Shown: positions 8,455-15,733 of the stretch, in pieces
How positions within the stretch are numbered: position 1 is the stretch's first letter
Layout: the number at the start of each line of letters is the position of its first letter
The notes under the pieces: generated by a model
What the model saw: the letters and a program-made list of their open reading frames with translations, nothing else
The model's database searches: none
What the model was told of the DNA's origin: nothing
Assembly: GCF_022810765.1 (NCBI RefSeq)
Contig: NZ_CP094494.1
Span: 2,542,001-2,606,000, forward strand
Reading direction: 5' to 3'
Source: Winogradskyella sp. MH6
GTDB lineage: Bacteria > Bacteroidota > Bacteroidia > Flavobacteriales > Flavobacteriaceae
DNA length: 64,000 nt
Translations under genes and position numbers: made by a program

Positions 8455-8828
8455 AAACTATAAGAGCAATTTGCGTCATTCTATTTTTGGCTTCTTCCTT
8501 TTCTGTATTAAGCCAAACGGTTTATACCACAAAATCGGGCGAAAAATACCACAAAGAGAATTGTCGTTATCTAAAATATTCTAAAAAGGCAATTAGTTTA
8601 GATAGAGCAAAACAGTTGGGTTATACTGCGTGCAAGGTCTGTAAGCCTACAGCAGCAAATATCAAATCAAAGAAAACTACAAATGGGAATTCGTTATCGG
8701 GTTCTAATAAATCTGATACTTCAAAACCCAAGAAAACAGAAGCGACTCAATGTACTGGAAAGACTAAGTCTGGTAAACGCTGTAAACGTAAAACTAAAAA
8801 TGCTAATGGTCGTTGTTATCAGCATTAA
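8451..8828 (+). CDS. Exported Cys/His-rich protein linked to the thermonuclease
   Basis: The 125-residue protein starts at the ATG overlapping the nuclease stop (ATGA). It has a signal peptide (ends FSVLSQ), then the pattern YTTKSGEKYHKENCRYL...GYTACKVCKP, a small predicted Zn-binding module often found beside or fused to SNase domains. After a Ser/Thr/Lys-rich linker, the tail CTGKTKSGKRCKRK...CYQH resembles the DUF5763 module. It is probably a nucleic-acid-binding helper of the nuclease. It is the last gene of the operon, and operator 4 follows 9 bp later. Confidence 0.8.
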   Translation: MKTIRAICVILFLASSFSVLSQTVYTTKSGEKYHKENCRYLKYSKKAISLDRAKQLGYTACKVCKPTAANIKSKKTTNGNSLSGSNKSDTSKPKKTEATQCTGKTKSGKRCKRKTKNANGRCYQH

Positions 8829-8836
8829 CAGTTTTA

Positions 8837-8881
8837 TTACGGTTTTCCATAAGGTAAATTTTTCAAAACCTTTTACATTTA
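8837..8881 (+). promoter_or_regulatory. Operator/promoter 4 (inverted repeat + TACATTTA)
   Basis: TTACGG-TTTT-CCATAA (8837-8852, one mismatch in the right arm) is centred 29.5 bp before TACATTTA (8874-8881), one mismatch from TAnnTTTG; no TTG -33 box is present. It has the same architecture as operators 1-3. It could serve the short terminated stretch that follows or, by read-through, the helicase gene. Confidence 0.55.
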
Positions 8882-8886
8882 TTTTT

Positions 8887-8988
8887 TAAGAATTAGTCTT
8901 TAACGGACTAGGTGAATAAGTCATTTTTTTTACCTTTAAAGTCCCCTATAAACTTATTCTTAGTTGTGCCCAAATTTATTTGGGTTTT
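8887..8988 (+). ncRNA. Candidate small RNA or long leader from promoter 4
   Basis: The interval between promoter 4 and a hairpin-T-run at 8969-8988 has no convincing reading frame. It can form TAGTC/GACTA (8894-8910) and AGGTGAA/TTTACCT hairpins. A transcript of about 100 nt is predicted, either a free RNA or a leader of the helicase gene at 9019. Evidence is structural only. Confidence 0.3.
8969..8988 (+). terminator. Short terminator-like hairpin
   Basis: CCCAAA-TTTA-TTTGGG is a perfect six-pair stem followed by TTTT. It lies 31 bp before the helicase ATG, so it may also act as an attenuator. Confidence 0.5.
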
Positions 8989-9018
8989 GCCTTTCGTTAC
9001 TACTATCAATCAATAATT

Positions 9019-10707
9019 ATGACACCAACTAAAGAACAAGAAACTATTTACAATTTTGTAAAGTATGAGTCTAACCATGGAATAATTGATGCTGTTGCAG
9101 GATCAGGTAAAACAACTACTATAATTGAAAGTGCTTCTTTTATAGAAGCTGATAACAGCATTCTTTTTTGTGCGTTTAATAAAAGTATTAGAGATGAAAT
9201 AAAAAGACGTTTTGATGACAAAGGCATGTCAAACATTACAGTTAAAAACCTTCATCAACTAGGTTATGATATTTTGAAGTCTAATTACGAGGGAAAATTC
9301 AATTTTGAACCCACAAAGTATAAAAAAATCATATCTAAATTAATGGAAGGTGATTTAAAGCCTTACTTAAAAAGATACTTAATTCTTCATAAAGTAAAAC
9401 TGGTACCAGAAAATAGTTATGAAGAGAGCCTAATTTACAATAATACCAAAATCTTTAAAGATAAGTTAGAGGATATTTGCAATAAATATAGACTTACAAT
9501 TACGCAAAATAATATAGATAAATTCAGAGAACTTCTTTTTCATTATAATATTATTAGTGTTAATAGAATTGATGAAAAAATAATTGATAAAGAAGTTCAG
9601 CTTTTGTTTGATGCCAATTCAGAAGTATTAAAAGTTGGTAATAGGCTGGCTGATGAACAAAGACTTATTGATTTTAGCGATATGCTCTACTTACCGTATG
9701 AATTTAAATTAAACCCTATTGGTAAATATGACATACTGTTTGTAGATGAATGTCAAGATTTATCTAAATCTCAAATTGCTGTTGCATTCAAATATGTAAA
9801 AAAAAATGGAAGAGTTTTAGCTGTTGGAGATCCAAATCAATCTATCTATGGATTTACAGGTGCAGATATTAATTCGTTTACTAACATTACAAAAACATTG
9901 AAGAATAATATTAGTCTCACATTATCAAAGTGTTTCAGATGTCCAGAGATTGTTATTGATATGGCTAAGCATTTTAGAGAAGACATTGAAGCCTTTGAGC
10001 CAAAATTTGGGTTAATAGAAAAAATAGATTTTGAAGACGTAATTGATAAGGTTAAGAAAGGGGATTTGGTTATTAGTAGGACTAAAGCACCGCTTTCTAT
10101 TTTATTGTTTTTGTTACTTGAAAAAAATATTGAAGTTAGTGTGCATGAAGATGATGTAAAAGATCTAATTAATGAATTGAGGTTTCTTTTTTCAAATGAA
10201 GAGTTAAATAAGAGAAACATTTTTAGAGATGACTATGGCTTTTTCGATAAGGTGTTTGAGAGAAATATGTATTTCGCAAAAAAAGATGCCAAGAAAATTA
10301 AAAATACATCTGAAAGAGAAGAGTTTTTAGAAGAGCAAGAAGATTTTATTAATAGAAAAATAGACTTTATAAAAAAACAAGTTTCAATTAGAACAAATGC
10401 ACCAACGCTTAAAGAGGTTATTTCACAGATTGAAAAGTTAATTACAGGAAGTAAAAACGCTGTAAAGTTATCCACAATACATAGAGCTAAAGGCTTAGAG
10501 AATGAAACCGTATTCATTTTAGATTACAATAAGTTGCCATTGAAAAAAGATAATCAAATGGATTGGGAATTAATCCAAGAAAAAAATTTAAAATATGTTG
10601 CGCTTACTAGAACAAAAAAGAACTTATATCTTGTCAACGCTATTAAAGAAGAAGGCGATATAGAAAGAGAAAGCCTATTTGATACGCTAGGAGATGATTT
10701 ATTCTAA
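9019..10707 (+). CDS. UvrD-like superfamily 1 DNA helicase
   Basis: The 562-residue protein has the ordered SF1A motifs: Walker A AVAGSGKTT near residues 27-35, DEXQ-box FVDECQD near 241, motif III VGDPNQSIYGFTGAD, motif V/Va STIHRAKGLENETV, and motif VI YVALTRTKKNLYLV at the C-terminus. It should translocate on single-stranded DNA and unwind duplexes; it is shorter than UvrD/PcrA and lacks their long C-terminal tail. The ATG at 9019 precedes the conserved N-terminal KEQ motif (TPTKEQETIYNF). It sits 24 bp before hsdM, in the position of a defence-island accessory helicase. No nuclease domain is seen. Confidence 0.9.
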   Translation: MTPTKEQETIYNFVKYESNHGIIDAVAGSGKTTTIIESASFIEADNSILFCAFNKSIRDEIKRRFDDKGMSNITVKNLHQLGYDILKSNYEGKFNFEPTKYKKIISKLMEGDLKPYLKRYLILHKVKLVPENSYEESLIYNNTKIFKDKLEDICNKYRLTITQNNIDKFRELLFHYNIISVNRIDEKIIDKEVQLLFDANSEVLKVGNRLADEQRLIDFSDMLYLPYEFKLNPIGKYDILFVDECQDLSKSQIAVAFKYVKKNGRVLAVGDPNQSIYGFTGADINSFTNITKTLKNNISLTLSKCFRCPEIVIDMAKHFREDIEAFEPKFGLIEKIDFEDVIDKVKKGDLVISRTKAPLSILLFLLLEKNIEVSVHEDDVKDLINELRFLFSNEELNKRNIFRDDYGFFDKVFERNMYFAKKDAKKIKNTSEREEFLEEQEDFINRKIDFIKKQVSIRTNAPTLKEVISQIEKLITGSKNAVKLSTIHRAKGLENETVFILDYNKLPLKKDNQMDWELIQEKNLKYVALTRTKKNLYLVNAIKEEGDIERESLFDTLGDDLF

Positions 10708-10731
10708 TTAAAGATTATAACATATTTTTTT

Positions 10732-12324
10732 ATGACCCAACAAAACATAAAACAATTAGAAACCGAACTTTGGGACGCAGCAGACGACCTAAGAGCCAAT
10801 TCTAAACTTACTGCTGCCGAGTATAAAGATCCATTATTAGGTTTGGTATTACTGCGTTTTGCACAAAACCGTTATGAAGATGCCAAAATGGAAGTGCAAA
10901 ACAACCTTCCTATTAATCCGCGTACAGGAGAGAAACGAGAAGCCAATAAAGAAGATTACACAGCTGCTGGTGCCATTATGTTACCAGAAAAAGCCAAATA
11001 CGATTATCTAGCCAACTTACCAGAAAGCGAAGACATTGCTCAAGCTATTAATAATGCCATGAAGCTTATTGAGGCCGAATACCCAGACCTAGAAGGTATT
11101 TTGCCAAAAAGCTATCAAGAGTTTGATGACAAGCTGTTACGCGATTTAGTACGTGTGTTTAATAAAGACGCGGTGAAGAATGCTAAAGGCGATGTGTTTG
11201 GACGCATTTACGAGTTTTTCTTAATGAAATTCTCTATGCAAGGTGCAGGTGCGCAAGAAGGTGGCGAATTTTTTACACCACCATCATTAGTTAACCTTAT
11301 TGTTAACTTTATACAACCTAATCACGGTATTGTACACGATCCTGCTTGTGGCTCTGGTGGTATGTTTGTGCAAACCGCACATTTTATAAAAGACCACGAT
11401 AACAAAAGCGTTAACGAAGCCATTACTGTGTATGGTACAGAGCTAAAAAGCAACAATACGCGTTTAGCAAAAATGAACCTCGCCATTCACGGTATAGAAG
11501 GCAAGATTATAGAAAGTAACAGCTTTTATAGCAATCCGCATAACCTAACAGGTAAGTGCGACTTCGTCATGGCAAATCCGCCATTTAATGTCGATAAAAT
11601 TGATGCGAAGAATAAATTTCTGGCAGATGATGAACGTTTACCTTTTGGCGCACCACTAACAGGAAAAGGCACTATAAGCAATGGTAACTATTTATGGATG
11701 CAGTACTTCCATAGTTATTTAAACGAAACTGGTAGAGCAGGTTTTGTTATGGCAAGTAGTGCGACCGATGCTGGTAATGCCGAAAAACTAATACGCCAAA
11801 AACTGATAGAAACAGGCGATGTAGAATGTATTGTAGCCATAAGCAACAACTTTTTTTACACACGTAGTTTACCGTGCCACGTATGGTTTTTTAATAAGGG
11901 AAAAAATGCTGAAAACAAAGACAAGGTACTGATGATAGATGCCCGAAATACCTTTAGAAAAGTAAGCACCACTATTAACGATTTTAGCGACGACCAACTA
12001 GAAGGTTTAACAGCTATTATGAATGCTTTTAGAACTAATAATCTTGAAGCTGTCAGTTCGAGCGCAGTCGAGAACGCTTGGTTAGCAGAACACTTCCCAA
12101 AAGGCACATACCAAGACGTAGAAGGCCTATGCAAAATAGCCACACTAGACGAGATTAAAGAGCAAGACTACAGCCTTACACCAGGACGCTACGTAGGTGT
12201 AAAGATTGATATAGATATGGATTTTGACTATAAAGGCAGAATGCAAGCCATACATGCCGAACTAGCCCAACTAAACACCGAAGCCAATACCTTAATGCAA
12301 CAAATACAAAGCGTAAAGTTATGA
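10732..12324 (+). CDS. hsdM: Type I restriction system methyltransferase subunit HsdM
   Basis: The 530-residue protein has an N-terminal HsdM helical domain (ELWDAADDLRAN...YKDPLLGLVLLRF), the SAM-binding motif DPACGSGGMF near residue 204 and the N6-adenine catalytic motif NPPF near 281. It methylates adenine in the site chosen by HsdS and is also part of the restriction complex. Its stop overlaps the hsdS start (ATGA). The coding sequence is visibly richer in G and C than its flanks. Near residue 440 it carries an in-frame copy of an interspersed repeat (12051-12075), in a loop that varies between family members. Confidence 0.95.
   Translation: MTQQNIKQLETELWDAADDLRANSKLTAAEYKDPLLGLVLLRFAQNRYEDAKMEVQNNLPINPRTGEKREANKEDYTAAGAIMLPEKAKYDYLANLPESEDIAQAINNAMKLIEAEYPDLEGILPKSYQEFDDKLLRDLVRVFNKDAVKNAKGDVFGRIYEFFLMKFSMQGAGAQEGGEFFTPPSLVNLIVNFIQPNHGIVHDPACGSGGMFVQTAHFIKDHDNKSVNEAITVYGTELKSNNTRLAKMNLAIHGIEGKIIESNSFYSNPHNLTGKCDFVMANPPFNVDKIDAKNKFLADDERLPFGAPLTGKGTISNGNYLWMQYFHSYLNETGRAGFVMASSATDAGNAEKLIRQKLIETGDVECIVAISNNFFYTRSLPCHVWFFNKGKNAENKDKVLMIDARNTFRKVSTTINDFSDDQLEGLTAIMNAFRTNNLEAVSSSAVENAWLAEHFPKGTYQDVEGLCKIATLDEIKEQDYSLTPGRYVGVKIDIDMDFDYKGRMQAIHAELAQLNTEANTLMQQIQSVKL
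12051..12075 (+). repeat. Interspersed repeat unit embedded in hsdM
   Basis: TGTCAGTTCGAGCGCAGTCG plus AGAAC resembles the short palindromic element widespread between genes in Flavobacteriia (GTTCGAGC...GTCGAGAAC). It contributes in-frame codons (AVSSSAVENAW) to hsdM. Identification is from memory of the motif. Confidence 0.5.
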
Positions 12325-13520
12325 TGGAAGAATGGAAAGAGGTGAAATTAGGTGAATTACTTAAAATCAAATATGGCAAAGATCATAAAAAATTGGATGA
12401 AGGTAATGTGCCTCTTATGGGGACAGGTGGATTAATGCGATATGTTAATGACTATTTGTATGACGAAGAATCAATATTAATTCCAAGAAAGGGAACTTTA
12501 TCAAGTTTGTTTTTTATGGATAAACCTTTCTGGACTGTTGATACTATGTTTTGGTCGAAAGTAAATAAGAAATTAGTTAACCCTAAATATCTATACTTTT
12601 ATTTAAAGACAATAAATTTAGCATCTTATAATGTTGGCTCTACAATTCCGAGTTTGACGACTAACTTACTTAATAATTTAAAAATTACTATATATCAATC
12701 AAAAGAAACCCAACGCAAAATAGCCAGTATCTTATCAGCCTATGATGATTTAATAGAAAACAACCTAAAGCGTATAAAACTATTAGAAGAACAAGCACAA
12801 CTCACCTATGAAGAGTGGTTTGTACGCTTTAAATTTCCTGGTCACGAAACTGTAAAGTTTGATGAAGAGACTGGGTTGCCTGAAGGTTGGGAGAAGGTTA
12901 AGTTGGTAGAATGTGCTAATTTAATAATGGGACAAAGCCCAAAATCTGAATTTTACAACAATGAAGAAAAAGGTTTGCCTTTTCATCAAGGAGTAAAAGA
13001 TTATGGATTTCGATTTCCAACTAATTCTTCATGGTCAACTCAAGGGAATAGAATAGCAAAAGAGAATTCTATATTATTTAGTGTAAGAGCACCAGTAGGA
13101 AGATTGAATGTTGCGCTTGAAGAAATTATTATTGGTCGTGGATTGGCTGCAATAAATCATAAAAAAGGGTGGAATAGTCTTTTGTTGTATCAGCTACAAA
13201 ACATTTTTTATGAAGATAATTTAATGGGTGGTGGAGCTATTTATAATTCTGTTACGAAAAAAGATGTGCAAGACATTGAAATTATTAGTGCTACAAAAGA
13301 TATACATATAAAATATAATGACTTTTCATCTAATGTAGATAAGCAGATTAAAAACCTAACCAAACAAAACCTACACCTAAAAGAAGCACGCGATATTTTG
13401 TTGCCACGCTTAATGAGTGGGATGATAGATGTAGAGAAGCTTGATGTTGGAAGCTTGAAGTATGAAGTTAATGATAGTTTGGGTATGGTGGCAGAGGAAA
13501 CAAGTGATTTTAAAAAATAA
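12321..13520 (+). CDS. hsdS: Type I restriction specificity subunit HsdS
   Basis: The 399-residue protein has the two-half HsdS plan: target-recognition domain 1 (residues 1-130), a conserved helical spacer (TQRKIASILSAYDDLIENN...EQAQLTYEEWF), target-recognition domain 2 (residues about 180-335, starting PEGWEKVKLVE) and a second helical region (LHLKEARDILLPRLMSG). It recognises the two halves of a bipartite DNA site for HsdM and HsdR. The two recognition domains are more AT-rich than the conserved spacers, as expected when recognition domains are exchanged. The start overlaps the hsdM stop. Confidence 0.93.
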   Translation: MMEEWKEVKLGELLKIKYGKDHKKLDEGNVPLMGTGGLMRYVNDYLYDEESILIPRKGTLSSLFFMDKPFWTVDTMFWSKVNKKLVNPKYLYFYLKTINLASYNVGSTIPSLTTNLLNNLKITIYQSKETQRKIASILSAYDDLIENNLKRIKLLEEQAQLTYEEWFVRFKFPGHETVKFDEETGLPEGWEKVKLVECANLIMGQSPKSEFYNNEEKGLPFHQGVKDYGFRFPTNSSWSTQGNRIAKENSILFSVRAPVGRLNVALEEIIIGRGLAAINHKKGWNSLLLYQLQNIFYEDNLMGGGAIYNSVTKKDVQDIEIISATKDIHIKYNDFSSNVDKQIKNLTKQNLHLKEARDILLPRLMSGMIDVEKLDVGSLKYEVNDSLGMVAEETSDFKK

Positions 13521-13579
13521 TTTTAAAAAAATGAACTTTTTCTTTTTTCTGACATATTTATAATAAAGAACAAATTATT

Positions 13580-13780
13580 ATGAATACTAAAATTGAAGAA
13601 AGAATAATCTTTTTAGAAAAAGAAGTCAAGAAATTACGAGAAATGTTAAGAGTAATAAACCGTGAGATTTTATACAATAACTTGGTTGTTGGTGATATAG
13701 GTCAATTTCAAATTAACTATATATGTATGAGTGGAAGGAATAAATTGGAAGAGATTAAGAGTTTAAAGGAACTATTGTAA
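13580..13780 (+). CDS. Small coiled-coil protein, unknown
   Basis: This is a 66-residue protein. Residues 5-32 form a clear heptad coiled coil (IEERIIFLEKEVKKLREMLR). There is no signal peptide or known domain. It is preceded by a 59-bp gap rather than overlapping hsdS, and followed by 48 bp before the DUF262 gene, so it may have its own promoter. It lies between hsdS and the DUF262 pair. A regulatory or adaptor role is possible, but nothing in the sequence proves it. Confidence 0.55.
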   Translation: MNTKIEERIIFLEKEVKKLREMLRVINREILYNNLVVGDIGQFQINYICMSGRNKLEEIKSLKELL

Positions 13781-13828
13781 AAAAAACAGAAAATTTAAAA
13801 GAACGTAACCACTAGACCAGCTTTAAAT

Positions 13829-15733
13829 ATGAATAATGAAATAACTTTATTTTCAATAAGCGATTTGCTTGAGCGTAATTTTTTTATACCTGCTTATCAA
13901 AGAGGGTATCGATGGAATAAACAACAAGTAGAAGACCTTTTAGATGATATTTTTACATTTTCTGTTAAACAGAATAAGGAAGATGAAGAGTTTTATTGTC
14001 TGCAACCTGTTGTTGTAAAAAAATATACCAAAGAAGATTTGGAAAATGAAACTTGGGAGGTTGTAGATGGACAACAACGTTTAACCACATTGCGAATTTT
14101 GTTCTTGTATTTAATCAGAGAACATTTAAATGGTAAGCCTCTTAAGAATGAATACGGAAAAGAATTGTACACAATAGCTTACCAAACCAGAAATGAGATT
14201 ACAGCTTTTTTAGATGATATTCCATTGTACAACAAAGACAATATAGATTATTATCATATCTCAAAAGCATACGAATATGTAAGTAATTGGTTTGATAAAC
14301 AAGAAAAAGTGCGATCTGTAAGAGAGGCCATTTTAAATACTTTGGTTCATGATTATAGAGACAAAACTAACTTTAATGGTGTTGTGCAGGTTATTTGGTA
14401 TCAAATCAATCAAGATGAAAATGCCATAGATACCTTTATTCGTATTAACCTTGGTAAAATCTCATTAACAAATTCAGAGCTCATCAAAGCCTTATTTTTA
14501 CAAGAGCGCTTTTTTGGTGTAAATAAAGATGAGAATGACAATGAAATTGCAAAGCTCAAACAATTAGAAATTGCAAATGATTGGGACAGAATTGAAAACA
14601 CATTACAGGATGACGATTTTTGGTGGTTTTTAAACGAAGCCGAAAATAAAATGCCTGCGCGTATAGAGTTTATTTTCAACCTTATTTGCGAGATAGAAAA
14701 AAAAGAGAATCCAGAATTAAAAAGAGACATTGGGACTGATAGGTATGCCACCTTTAGACTTTTTTATAAAAAATTGGAAAATGTTTCAGATTTTGAGTCT
14801 TTAAGTGAGACTTGGAAATTAGTTAAAGATTATTTCTTCACATTTCAGGAATGGTATAATAACCCTGTGCTTTATCATTATATTGGGTTTTTAATTGCAT
14901 CTGGTGAATCTATAGTGAATATAAAATTATTTACAGAAAAGGATTCTGAGACGTCAAAAATTATCAAAACCAAAGATGAGATAGAAGCGTCATTAAAAAA
15001 GAGAATTAAAAAACAGTTTAAAAATCTAAGATGGGAAACACCAGAAGGACAAGAGCCTTTTCTAAATTTAGCGTTTAGTAATAAAGATAAAAAAACTATA
15101 CGAGAAGTACTATTACTGTTTAATCTGCAATACATCATTCAACAAAGTAAATCTAAAGTTGTTTTAACAAAATTTCCATTTAAAGCTTTTAAAGAAGTCC
15201 TAAACGAGAATGGAGAAAAAACAAGTTGGGATGTAGAACATATAGATTCATTTAACACGAATGCTATAAATAATGAAAAAACAAAAGTAGAGTGGCTTGA
15301 AACTGCTTTAATAGATATTGATATTGAAGATAAAATCCTTAAAAATGATATAGACTCTTTTATAGAAAACCCAAAATCAGGAATTGGTTTTGACGAGATT
15401 TACAGTAAGATTGTAGCCATTGCTGGGGAGTCAGAAAATGATGAAGAGGCTAAAAATGGAATTGGTAATCTTACCTTATTAGATGCAGGTACAAATAGAG
15501 GATATGGCAATGCACTTTTTCCAACTAAAAGAAGAAAAATAATAGAAAAAGACGCTTTGGGTGTTTTTATTCCAATTTGTACAAAGAATTTATTTTTAAA
15601 ATATTTTGATAAAAAAGGAACTTCTAGAACCAAATGGACATCTGATGATATTACAAATTACAGAAAGGTGATTGAAGAAACTTTAAAAGAATTTTTGCCA
15701 TCAAAACCTATAAAAGTAACCGCAGATGAATAA
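13829..15733 (+). CDS. DUF262/DUF1524 protein (GmrSD-like)
   Basis: The 634-residue protein has an N-terminal DUF262 domain (FIPAYQRGYRWNKQQVEDLLDDI and VVDGQQRLTTLRIL), which uses NTP in GmrS-like proteins, and a C-terminal DUF1524 His-Asn-His-type nuclease core (WDVEHIDSFN, GIGNLTLLDAGTNRGYGN). It therefore looks like a fused GmrSD-type, modification-sensing nuclease. It sits inside a type I operon, between hsdS and hsdR. Its base composition is much more AT-rich than hsdM and hsdR, suggesting separate arrival. It overlaps the next gene by 8 bp. Confidence 0.85.
   Translation: MNNEITLFSISDLLERNFFIPAYQRGYRWNKQQVEDLLDDIFTFSVKQNKEDEEFYCLQPVVVKKYTKEDLENETWEVVDGQQRLTTLRILFLYLIREHLNGKPLKNEYGKELYTIAYQTRNEITAFLDDIPLYNKDNIDYYHISKAYEYVSNWFDKQEKVRSVREAILNTLVHDYRDKTNFNGVVQVIWYQINQDENAIDTFIRINLGKISLTNSELIKALFLQERFFGVNKDENDNEIAKLKQLEIANDWDRIENTLQDDDFWWFLNEAENKMPARIEFIFNLICEIEKKENPELKRDIGTDRYATFRLFYKKLENVSDFESLSETWKLVKDYFFTFQEWYNNPVLYHYIGFLIASGESIVNIKLFTEKDSETSKIIKTKDEIEASLKKRIKKQFKNLRWETPEGQEPFLNLAFSNKDKKTIREVLLLFNLQYIIQQSKSKVVLTKFPFKAFKEVLNENGEKTSWDVEHIDSFNTNAINNEKTKVEWLETALIDIDIEDKILKNDIDSFIENPKSGIGFDEIYSKIVAIAGESENDEEAKNGIGNLTLLDAGTNRGYGNALFPTKRRKIIEKDALGVFIPICTKNLFLKYFDKKGTSRTKWTSDDITNYRKVIEETLKEFLPSKPIKVTADE

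Noticed and set aside
8683..8889. A 68-codon plus-strand frame
   Set aside because: It overlaps the Cys/His-rich protein gene in another frame and runs through operator 4.
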